Origin: Hermatobates lingyangjiaoensis
Taxonomy: Eukaryota; Arthropoda; Insecta; Hemiptera; Hermatobatidae
Direction of reading: 5' to 3'
Assembly: GCA_026182355.1 (NCBI GenBank)
Contig: JAPFBL010000068.1
Location: forward strand, 3,985,001-4,049,000
DNA length: 64,000 nucleotides
Shown here: piece by piece, positions 54,101 to 59,420 of the stretch
How the letters are laid out: each line of letters opens with the position of its first letter
Numbering within the stretch: position 1 is the first letter of the stretch
The notes under the pieces: model-generated
Seen by the model: only the letters and a program-made list of their open reading frames with translations
What the model was told of the DNA's origin: nothing
Databases searched by the model: none
Position numbers and translations under genes: made by a program

Positions 54101-55493
54101 TTGTAAAATGCTTAAAATACACTATTTATTGATATTCACAACCATTTTGTGTTATATTTTTATAACTCTTATTTGCCTCAAAATTAATACAGTACTTTCG
54201 TATATGTGGATCTTAAGACCAAAAAAGTTAAATATGTAAACTGCTTGTCAAGTTATTCAAACTGTTATGTATTATTTGTCAAGTAAAATAGACATTTTGA
54301 TCTCATGATTGAAAATACCATAATGAGTAATCCTCCGCTTGAAGCTTATTTAGTGAGTGTTTACCTTTTTTAAGTGTTTACTTTTTAAGACTAAATTAAT
54401 TACAAAATCATTATCATAGAACCAAATTGAACAATAATATATCATCACATGAACTGTTAATTAAGTTTATTGAAGGTTACTTTGCTCTAGCAACTGTTGG
54501 TTAGCCCAGGCTCATTTGTCCAGTCACTCAAATTATAACCGTATCACTATGGTAGTTCTATAATATTTTTAGTAGTTTCTTAAAGTATGTAGTAGTGTCT
54601 ACGCTACAAACGATTGTTTAGTTTGGATGTAAAATCTATTGGATAAACCGTTTCTAGAATTGACCTTTCAATAATCCATCTTTACCATGGGTGGCAGTAA
54701 CAGCATCGCAATAACATTATTTTATGCTGCTTCATTGTTTTCGAGTTATATTCTATTTAACTAAGAATATAGTTAAATTACCTGAATAAATTTGATTTCC
54801 TTGTCGGTATTGATAGTATTTCGTCGAAGCCTCCGAAGAGCCTGTTTGGCGCTAGTCTTGTCTTCAATGGACATGAGATAGTAGGGAGACTCAGGGATGA
54901 AGAGGGTGAAGACTGTGAAGATAACAGGCTGTATGGCAGAGACTAGGGCGAGTTGAAAGTAGGTGAGGTAGGCCCCTGCGACGTACTCGACTAGCAGCCC
55001 CATGTTGGTGAAGACCTGAGCCAGAGCATACATACTGCCTCGCATTTCAGCCTGAAACATCATCTTTTAATCTCTTCAAATACATAACCAATGCAAAAAC
55101 ACAGATGGAGAAAATATTTACCGGTGATATTTCCGCTATGTATATACTACTTGCAATGCTGACGACACCTATGGCAATACCGCTGACGATTCTGCCAGGG
55201 TAAATGAGGTAGAGGGTAAGGTATGCTGATGCTGCAATAAGAGTCCATCCAGAGATGAAAGAAAAGCCAGAGAGAATGATAGCTGTACGGGGACCGATGG
55301 TTTCAAGTAAAATCCAGCCTATGAGGACTCCAAGAACTGCGGAGGCTGGGAGCAGAGCGTCGACAGCAGCTTCGCTGACTGCTCCTGGGGGTAGAGAGGC
55401 GAGCACTGGGGAGGACCAGGCTCCACATAGGGCCATGCTCATGGAACTGGAACATACTGCGCAGACAGCATCCATCAATAATGGTACTAACAT
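14123..55493 (-). CDS. Tret1-like facilitative sugar transporter (MFS), five-exon gene
   Basis: Join of 55493-55122, 55051-54782, 42771-42463, 25283-25172 and 14400-14123 (minus strand). All four introns are GT-AG; junctions are phase 0, 0, 0 and 1 and keep one reading frame of 446 codons plus stop TAG. By family it should move trehalose, glucose or another sugar across the plasma membrane by facilitated diffusion. Visible family marks: a PGR turn after TM4, EISPAEMRG spanning exons 1-2, PESPYYLM after TM6, RQMTGG in TM7, an LGINPFP segment with a following Glu in TM10, and DTHGLSLEEAQ after TM12. I count about 12 hydrophobic segments. Length is near the lower end of the family (about 450-550). 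Several motifs deviate from consensus (see findings). Exact substrate cannot be read from sequence. The start is provisional; the last four exons are firm. Confidence 0.88.
16349..16410. repeat. (TA)n tract
   Basis: About 30 TA units, the longest pure run in the window. No clear PLE-like end was identified on either side. Confidence 0.95.
16750..16935. mobile_element. PLE-like remnant, family A (inverted pair)
   Basis: Left arm reads CAACGTCCAACCACAATGAG and right arm ends ATATTGTAGTTGGA. Decayed hammerhead-like cores sit on the minus strand at 16811-16839 (CTGACGA, A, hairpin around CTTGTT, GAGA) and on the plus strand at about 16857-16890. The frame that spans it (16781-16978) is a by-product. 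Confidence 0.6.
19240..19600 (+). repeat. Possible tRNA-derived SINE
   Basis: A GC-richer patch in AT-rich intron. GTTTCGAATCT at about 19302 resembles a Pol III B box and TGTTAGGCTCGTGG about 30 bp earlier loosely resembles an A box. I see no clear poly(A) tail or target-site duplication, and no second copy in the window. Confidence 0.25.
20300..20490. repeat. Purine-rich stretch
   Basis: GA-rich on the plus strand, densest at 20428-20486 (GAAAGAGAGAGAGGGAGTG). The minus-strand frame across it is Ser/Leu-rich by composition. Confidence 0.6.
21461..22030. mobile_element. PLE-like remnant, family C (inverted pair)
   Basis: Inverted arms at about 21590-21656 and 21963-22030. The right copy has a hammerhead-like core at 21934-21959 (CTGAAGA, T, 5-bp stem GGTTG/CAACC with AAGA loop, GAAA), then a frame reading ARRFEKLNKKKVRAIKSTDF, then (TA)n at 22028. 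The left copy on the minus strand reads KLARRFEKLNKKKVRAIKS within 21590-21715 and also runs into (TA)n (21527-21570). The basic, helical start of a PLE ORF is my best reading. Confidence 0.6.
21527..21570. repeat. (TA)n tract
   Basis: TA repeat adjoining the left family C copy. Confidence 0.95.
22028..22048. repeat. (TA)n tract
   Basis: TA repeat shared as a boundary by the right family C copy and the family F copy. Confidence 0.9.
22049..22221. mobile_element. PLE-like remnant, family F (inverted ends)
   Basis: Perfect 21-bp inverted ends at 22049-22069 and 22201-22221 (GTTTATTGTGGTGTTTAATT in the outward sense). On the minus strand at 22097-22116 there is CTGATGA, T, a GTT/AAC hairpin, GAAA. 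It begins directly after a (TA)n tract; another TA run (22264-22292) and a partial end (AAACACCACA, about 22304) follow. Confidence 0.65.
22264..22292. repeat. (TA)n tract
   Basis: TA repeat downstream of the family F copy. Confidence 0.9.
25172..25283 (-). CDS. Transporter exon 4: TM9 end to start of TM10
   Basis: 112 nt: 37 codons plus the first base of a split Gly codon. It has no in-frame start of its own; it is found by its splice sites and by fit. Acceptor ATTTTCCAG ends at 25284 and donor CTTG|GTAAGG is at 25172/25171. It encodes SCLTVYFFIQGRYPT, then WVPLVSMILYFIFQDL, aligning with the family's TM9-TM10 region (W-x-P-x-x-S-L). Joining to exon 3 continues TM9 (LFL|SCL). Joining to exon 5 rebuilds LG before the NPFP turn in TM10. 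Confidence 0.88.
28460..28685 (+). mobile_element. Diverged copy of the foldback-element arm
   Basis: Shared landmarks with the arm at 47035-47290: AAAAAGTGATTTTCCCATCATGC, then CACACACAGATCATCGGAAAA, GGGGACCTAAAA and GAGATCGA, in the same order. The middle is replaced by other sequence. Confidence 0.5.
33034..33056 (+). other. Weak hammerhead-like motif
   Basis: CTGAGGG, GG, loop, CC, GAAA. It deviates from the CTGANGA core, so it is at best a decayed example of the PLE-associated motif. Confidence 0.25.
40172..40203. repeat. (TA)n tract
   Basis: TA repeat opening the 40-41.75 kb cluster. Confidence 0.95.
40244..40292. repeat. Snap-back hairpin, 23-bp arms, 3-nt loop
   Basis: Arms 40244-40266 and 40270-40292 (TGTTCTCTAATCGGG on the left) with a single mismatch and loop CCC. 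It is flanked by (TA)n on both sides (40172-40203 and 40297-40329). Confidence 0.85.
40297..40329. repeat. (TA)n tract
   Basis: Interrupted TA repeat between the hairpin and the next family A copy. Confidence 0.9.
40343..40556. mobile_element. PLE-like remnant, family A (inverted ends)
   Basis: Perfect 26-bp inverted arms at 40343-40368 and 40486-40511. A decayed hammerhead-like core is on the minus strand at about 40390-40417 (GACC, GCTTGTTAC, GGTT). The right side continues TTATTTCACGTGTTTATTG and then ATATATA. Confidence 0.7.
40562..40760 (-). mobile_element. PLE-like remnant, family A, one arm
   Basis: Begins TTTCACATAAACACGCAAAA, then ATCAATGATCAAACCACAAT and GAAATGGGAAAACAAGAC, the family A outer end. 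No complete second arm; the right part decays into unrelated sequence. Confidence 0.6.
40997..41029. repeat. (TA)n tract
   Basis: TA repeat bordering the next family A copy. Confidence 0.95.
41030..41191. mobile_element. PLE-like remnant, family A (inverted pair)
   Basis: Left end TCAAACCAAAATACAAAATG, right end TTATTGTGATTTGACATT and then TTATTGTGAAATCTTGTTTT before (TA)n. A decayed minus-strand hammerhead-like core keeps GAAA at about 41068-41071. Confidence 0.6.
41192..41226. repeat. (TA)n tract
   Basis: TA repeat shared by two adjacent family A copies. Confidence 0.95.
41227..41410. mobile_element. PLE-like remnant, family A, decayed
   Basis: Starts GTGCAAACTGCAATAAGAAA directly after (TA)n and ends TTACGTGCTTATTGTGAAAT. 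The centre with AACAAGCGGTCTTCG is the decayed hammerhead-like region. Confidence 0.55.
41476..41569 (+). mobile_element. PLE-like terminus, family G
   Basis: CTGATGA, C, GG/CC hairpin, AAAA at 41476-41496, then AATTAGAAGCTTTAAGTG and about 60 nt to a (TA)n tract. It is homologous to the 51971 copy (GAAAATTTGAGTCTGTAAGT). Confidence 0.5.
41570..41599. repeat. (TA)n tract
   Basis: TA repeat between the family G end and the family A palindrome. Confidence 0.95.
41600..41730. mobile_element. PLE-like remnant, family A, 88-bp near-perfect palindrome
   Basis: Arms 41600-41642 and 41645-41687 (43 bp, two mismatches, 2-nt centre). It consists of only the outer ends of the family; the hammerhead-like centre present in other copies is gone. 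It is followed by TTATTTCACGTGTTTATGTG and a short (TA)n. Confidence 0.8.
42463..42771 (-). CDS. Transporter exon 3: end of central loop, TM7-TM9
   Basis: Exactly 103 codons, phase 0 at both ends; acceptor TGTTTGCAG ends at 42772 and donor CTG|GTGAGT is at 42463/42462. It completes the cytoplasmic loop (GGWKDQANKLFSIRSNLRALL, where the family has W-x-x-L-F-x-R-x-x-N-R-R), then TM7 with RQMTGGHAIISYA in place of the family's QQxSGxNxxxxY, TM8, the short loop RLGLKK (family RxGRR) and most of TM9. The TM7 Gln and Gly are kept, but the Asn that contacts sugar in family structures is His here. Confidence 0.92.
45130..45291 (-). pseudogene. Coding-like ORF remnant, unknown
   Basis: An open frame of 53 codons without Met between two stops, in a local GC-rich patch. 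It reads, in part, SDSHSVWASFTKALDVLED and ends GQTTRISN. Its acidic, hydrophilic composition is unlike the surrounding AT-rich frames, so it may be a fragment of a transposase or other mobile-element protein. I do not recognise the family. It lies inside intron 2 in the sense orientation but is not needed for the transporter reading frame. Confidence 0.25.
45676..48981. mobile_element. Composite foldback element (large inverted repeat)
   Basis: Inner arms about 46377-47334 and 47358-48300, separated by a 23-nt loop. Outer arms 45676-45795 and 48862-48981 share CTGGAGTGGCCTACACTC and CAAATTTCTTGAGTATAT. The parts between inner and outer arms (45796-46376 and 48301-48861) are similar in length but I see no similarity. 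In the sampled stretch 47211-47293 the arms differ at two of 83 positions. Arms end in the small palindrome TACTTTACTTATAGTAAAGTA and contain a CCCA/CA repeat. No transposase frame is present, so it is non-autonomous. Confidence 0.85.
47173..47218. repeat. (CCCA)n/(CA)n microsatellite in left arm
   Basis: CACCCACC runs followed by CACACA; its complement is in the right arm at 47479-47513. The same place in the 8.4 kb copy has CCCACCCACC, so the repeat is part of the element. Confidence 0.9.
48982..49065 (-). mobile_element. Foldback-element fragment abutting the inverted repeat
   Basis: Begins ACTTTACTATCA and contains GGATCTCAAGATTTTGACAA and TTACATG, matching the inner end of the right arm (47361-47440). 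It is a diverged partial copy attached to the outside of the large element. Confidence 0.5.
49868..50000. repeat. Pyrimidine-rich tract
   Basis: C/T-rich with CCCCCCCC, CTCTCTCTCT and (CTAT)n runs. The plus-strand frame that begins in it is Ser/Leu-rich by composition. Confidence 0.75.
51125..51174. repeat. (TA)n tract
   Basis: About 25 TA units adjoining the next PLE-like copy. Confidence 0.95.
51175..51475. mobile_element. PLE-like remnant, family A (inverted, expanded)
   Basis: Inverted arms at about 51250-51296 and 51435-51472 (CTAAACCACAGTGACAAATC against TTCTTATTGTGGTTAG). Between them are a unique insert and a decayed hammerhead-like region (AGTGGTCTTCGTCAGAG). A GTTTAACAAGATCTT unit is repeated at 51175 and 51203. 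Confidence 0.6.
51971..51991 (+). other. Hammerhead-like motif, family G
   Basis: CTAAAGA, C, GG, five-base loop, CC, GAAA, then ATTTGAGTCTGTAAGTG, homologous to the terminus at 41476. No (TA)n tract follows, only ATACATATGTG about 70 nt later. Confidence 0.4.
53700..54171. repeat. Diverged pair of direct repeats, about 120 bp
   Basis: Copies at 53700-53823 and 54051-54171 share TTGTAAAATACTTAAAA, ACACTATTTATTGAT and TTCACAACCA in the same order. They look like an old segmental duplication or two copies of an unknown repeat. Confidence 0.75.
54782..55051 (-). CDS. Transporter exon 2: TM5-TM6 and start of central loop
   Basis: Exactly 90 codons, phase 0 at both ends. It begins AEMRG (conserved cytoplasmic loop after TM4), then TM5 (ALAQVFTNMGLLVEYVAGAY), TM6 (about residues 37-52 of the exon) and the sugar-porter signature PESPYYLM, which in insect trehalose transporters marks the end of TM6. 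A charged stretch rich in Lys and Arg (KQALRRLRR) opens the large cytoplasmic loop. Donor CAG|GTAATT at 54782/54781. Confidence 0.93.
55052..55121 (-). other. Intron 1 (70 bp)
   Basis: Donor GTAAAT at 55121 and acceptor TTTCAG ending at 55052. It joins EISP to AEMRG, restoring the EISPAEMRG loop that follows TM4 in sugar porters, which confirms both splice sites. It is about 150 times shorter than any other intron of the gene. Confidence 0.92.
55122..55493 (-). CDS. Transporter exon 1: TM1-TM4
   Basis: 124 codons if the ATG at 55493-55491 is used. It covers TM1 (ending GAWSSP, the family's WSSP mark), a short exofacial loop, TM2 (about residues 47-68), the cytoplasmic loop where the family has GRR but this protein has GPRT, TM3, and TM4 with PGRIVSGIAIG. 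It ends at EISP, with donor GT at 55121-55120 (CCG|GTAAAT). An in-frame TAA lies six codons upstream of the ATG, so this is the first in-frame Met. The Kozak context is weak (T at -3). An alternative acceptor ends at 55457 (TCTGCGCAG); using it would start the exon at 55456 and require an unseen upstream exon. A second in-frame Met is at 55475. The 3' boundary is certain, the 5' boundary is not. Confidence 0.85.
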
Positions 55494-55780
55494 CCATGAG
55501 CTACTATTTTACACTATTTATGCATAAGTACAATCACAAAATCAATAACAATTATAAAGACACAAGGCAGATCCACTCTACTTTAAACTATTCTTTTATG
55601 TTCTTATTTTATATTTCAATACCAAAAACTTAAATTATTTTGCCTCAACATTCGTATGGTGATGGTGGTCTATTACACTACCGTAAACAAGTTATCAGTT
55701 TGTCTTATAGTTTTGCAAAAATTAGATACTTTAACCTATTTAACTATTACGGCCAGTAATTATCATTTAATTGGTTTATT

Positions 55781-55789
<9 letters not shown>
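55494..55789. other. Region 5' of the transporter, no promoter identified
   Basis: AT-rich. No TATA-initiator pair or second exon can be supported. If the ATG at 55493 is the start, the 5' UTR and promoter should be here; if not, the missing exon could lie anywhere upstream, including outside the window. Confidence 0.4.

Positions 55790-55815
<26 letters not shown>
55790..55815. repeat. (TA)n tract
   Basis: TA repeat immediately before the family B end AACTAGATTC. Confidence 0.95.
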
Positions 55816-55820
<5 letters not shown>

Positions 55821-56095
55821 GATTCACAGAAGAAACATAGATAAAAGAGATCACAGAAACTCACTACTATATTTCGACATCGTCATCATCGGGTAGTGAG
55901 GCTCATGCAATTGGAACATAGTTATAGAGACTATTCATTACAATATTTTGATGTCCATCGTTCGCAGGTAATGAAGCATTCAACTTGAGTGGCACTGGCA
56001 GACTGAGGTTCGAGTAATGAATTTGAATAAAAACCCTGTGAAACGAGCTCTGCGGTTTTTTTGTCTTCCGTAAGGCATATATTGTAACTACATAA
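55816..56095 (-). mobile_element. PLE-like remnant, family B
   Basis: 55816-55880 is homologous to 9384-9450 (AACTAGA, then CTCACTACTATATTTCGA). A minus-strand hammerhead-like core is at 55872-55892 (CCGATGA, T, GAC/GTC hairpin, GAAA). The part at 56039-56093 matches 8980-9043. Both ends of this family are therefore present at both loci. Confidence 0.65.
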
Positions 56096-56936
56096 ATATA
56101 ACTAAACGAAAATTATCTAATAAAAACAAAGCTTAATTCAAAAAGAGGAAACAAACATTAACATTGTGTAGGAAAAAGGTAAATAATCAAAAATAAATAC
56201 ATACATGTATAAACATCTATACTATAGGAATAAATATATAGGTTAACAAAAGTTTAACAATGTATGTTAGTTTTGTATATGATTTTTATATGCCATTTAT
56301 TTGTATGGTGACTATTACTATTAGAATTCTAATAATTATTACTATAATTATTATAGCTGTTATTATAATTACGTCTTATTCTATTTCATTGCATATTATT
56401 TGCCCCTTTATATTGCAAAATTAAATTCACGTTTTAGACAACACTTCAAAGAAAAGACAAAACCACTTAAAATTTTTTATTTTAGTTTATTAGTTTTTTA
56501 TAATAACTATGTTTGCTCCCATCAACACATATGGACTAATATAGTTCTCAATGCTTTCCTAACATAACAAATTCATTTATACATTCTGATTTTAAAGAGT
56601 AAGCACTTAACAGAGTGGTATTCTTGGGCAAACAACAATAGTAGGTCTGCAGATGTGAATAAATGGATCCATAAACAGCTAAAATATTCCAATAAAAATA
56701 GCAATCACGAAAGGAATACAACGCCAGTTTAACTTACACTGTTTGCAAACTTATTATTGAAATATATCCACTTTTGGTTGAACTTTATTTTGTAATAAAA
56801 AAAGCTCAACATTGTGTTGAACAAAATTATATTATATTTATTCGTTAGATTGTATTTTCTGATAAAATATCTACAAAAGAAGTGGAGTTTGAATGTTGTT
56901 GATATTTTGGAGCGAGATTTTAACAATGAGCGTCGT
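56096..56936. other. AT-rich non-coding DNA, nothing recognised
   Basis: Short (ATT)-like runs near 56320-56370; no coding or RNA feature seen. Confidence 0.55.
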
Positions 56937-56939
56937 TAG

Positions 56940-57038
56940 TTTGTTCCGGCTGATGAATCTGAAGAGTTGCTGGAGGCTGCAAGGCCTTTAATAGAGTTCA
57001 TTACGTCCACTGACATTCGCGTAATGACGTCTTCTTGA
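56940..57038 (+). pseudogene. Coding-like ORF remnant, unknown
   Basis: Open frame of 32 codons starting after a TAG and ending TGA. It includes DESEELLEAARPLIEFITS, whose acidic helical composition stands out from the AT-rich surroundings. It has no Met at the start and I do not recognise it. It could be a fragment of a mobile-element protein or chance. Confidence 0.2.
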
Positions 57039-57490
57039 GCACACCCTTACGAGTAGAGTCTACTTAACTTATCCACTTCTAGCTTACTGCCTAATTCATG
57101 ATAGTCGTAACGCCTGAGTGACTCATCGAAAACTTCTGCGGTTGCTAGTGTATCCGTGCACTTTTCTTTTACAGAAAAATAAAAAATCAGTAGCCAAGCG
57201 TAATATCCAATACTTCTTCCATAACTGGCTGAGTAATGACTGATAAAAGGAAATTCTATTTTTATTTTGCATTCAAAGTCAGGTCTAAAAAAATTATTAT
57301 TAAAGGCATTTTGTGTCAAAAGCATAAGTTAGCCTTAACTTTTTGTTTTGTGAAGTTACGAGTAATGTGTAGTATGGATATATAAATATATAATAAAAGT
57401 GATAATTTTTGGTTTGACCGTCATCTGAAGGGACACCAAACACGGTCTTAAGGCAACCGCATGAGACAAACAGTGTTGTCACAAGAGTGC

Positions 57491-58235
57491 ACAGTTCCAG
57501 GAAGTAAGAAAAATAAACTAAATAAGTAAAGAACTGACAAAAAATAAAAAAAACAATAAAGTGCTATGTAAAATAAATAATAATTGAAAAAAGAAAATAG
57601 AAATACATTATCAAATATCATGTAAAATATTAAACAATAAACTATAAATAATATTTTTAAATATAACATTAAGGATCAAGTTTAGTGCATAAATTAAAAA
57701 GCAGTGAAGAAATAGTAAATGTATATATGTATTATACAAAAAATCCTTCATTAAAATTTAATGAAACAACCTTGGCTTCCACATAATTTAACTCTTTTAG
57801 GCAAGTGAATCAGAGGCCTGATTTTACCTTTTTTCTTGCAAAACCCACAACACACATTGTCTTGTTCTTAATGAATGATCCTGTTCATCCACAAATTGTG
57901 TTTGGCGTATGAAATGTATCAAGTGTGATTCGTTCTAAGTAGGTTTGTCTCCACCATATTTAGCTTCCGTATGCATGGTTATAGAGCTCTCGTCAACAAC
58001 TACTCCTGCCTATCTGTCGTCATACATGGTAACAACCATAGGATTTCCTTTATTGATTGCTACAGGTTGCAGATACTATAAAATTCCTCTGATAACAAGA
58101 ACAACACACTATGAGCTTCCGAGGAGACACATATTAAGCTACAGTTCGAGATAAGTAAGAAAAATAAACTCAAATAAGTAAAACCCTGACAAAAAATAAG
58201 AAAAAGCAATAAAGTGCTGTGAAATCAAATAATAA
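57491..58235. repeat. Direct repeat of about 85 bp, two copies
   Basis: AAGTAAGAAAAATAAACT, then CTGACAAAAAATAA and CAATAAAGTGCT occur in the same order at 57501-57590 and 58155-58235. The roughly 570 bp between them shows no clear function. Confidence 0.75.
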
Positions 58236-58239
58236 TGGT

Positions 58240-59190
58240 ATTATTTACATGATAATGGTATAATTTTTACATGATATTTATTTATTATTATATATTTTTT
58301 CGTTTCTCATTTCCTTTATTTATTTTGCATGGCTCTATACCGTTTGTAATTTCTCTCAGTGCTTCACTTATTCTTAGTTCTATTTTCTTACTTTTATTGT
58401 ACCAAATAGTCACGCTTGTGACTACATTGTTGTTCTTCAACGGTTTCTTTGCAAGTGTATTTGATATCTCACTCTTTTTTCCTTTGATGATGGATAAAGT
58501 AGGAAAGAAATTCTTGAAAACTGGAAAATGTAAGTGAAACGGTGGACTACATACAACTATATAAAATAATTGATGTATATTCAAAAACAGTAGCGTCAGG
58601 GTCGAATGAAACTAGTAAGGGTGGGACAATATAAATAATCACGATAAAACGGTTGCAAAAACAATGTTCACACAAATTTTAAACAAAGAAATAAAAAACA
58701 AGATGTGAACAATCTTGATTTTGACAGCTAAAACACGCCTCCACTTACCTCAAGTACCTGCTGCATTCAATTCTTTCTTATTGAACCGAGTTAAAATAAT
58801 GATTACACTTTATTATTTTTATTAAACTTACAGAAAATATTATTTTTATAGTTCATCAAAATCATTAAAACAATATCGTAGTGGCTTTTTGATATATTTG
58901 TGATTAAATTGTTCCTTATGTCAACAATTACTAAAAATATTTAGCCAATGATCTTAATTCACCAATTAAACTTCATCTTTGTTAATAATATAACAAATCA
59001 CAAATAAAAATTAACATATTACTACATATTTTCAGTTATAATTAATGTGTTTCTTAGATATAAAACTGTTACTGTGTGAGCTTAGTCCCAACAAAGGTCC
59101 ATTCCATTATAATAATAATAATATTATTACTTAAAGCAAGTTTAATCCTGTAAATTTATCTACATTATAAATTATTTCATTATTATTATT
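58240..59190. other. AT-rich non-coding DNA, nothing recognised
   Basis: Overlapping frames on both strands at 58271-58584 are low-complexity and unsupported. Short (ATT)n and (AAT)n runs lie at 59110-59190. Confidence 0.5.
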
Positions 59191-59420
59191 ATTCTGGGAA
59201 CCCAGCACTACGTGCGTAAATGCACCTCCTTCTCCCCACCCTTCCCCACCAAAAATATTATTATTATTATTATTATTAATAGTAGTAGTAATATCATAAA
59301 TTTAGCCTGAGGTAATGGGGAAAACAGTTCCAGGCTAGTGTCCTGGTGTTTTAGTTGGTAGTCTGCTTTATCCGGGAGCCCAGAACTATATCGCCTCCAT
59401 ATCAAAAAAAAAAAAAAAAA
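59191..59420 (+). repeat. Possible retroposed copy with A-tail
   Basis: A GC-richer segment with an internal (ATT)n run (59259-59280) that ends in 17 A (59404-59420). GGGAACCCAGCACTAC near the start and GGGAGCCCAGAACTAT near the end are related. The shape suggests a short retroposon; no family is recognised and no target-site duplication was confirmed. Confidence 0.35.

Larger units (their letters stand above)
42772..54781 (-). other. Intron 2 (12.0 kb)
   Basis: Contains the 3.3 kb composite inverted repeat (45676-48981), a coding-like ORF remnant (45130-45291), a PLE-like hairpin with a 50-bp (TA)n tract (51125-51472), a hammerhead-like motif at 51971-51991, and a diverged pair of direct repeats (53700-53823 and 54051-54171). 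A pyrimidine-rich block lies at 49868-50000. Nothing recognisable was seen in 42800-45120, 50150-51100, 52100-53690 or 54180-54780. Confidence 0.8.

Noticed and set aside
55255..55527. 90-codon plus-strand frame, and a 64-codon minus-strand frame at 55303-55497
   Set aside because: Shadows of transporter exon 1 in other frames.
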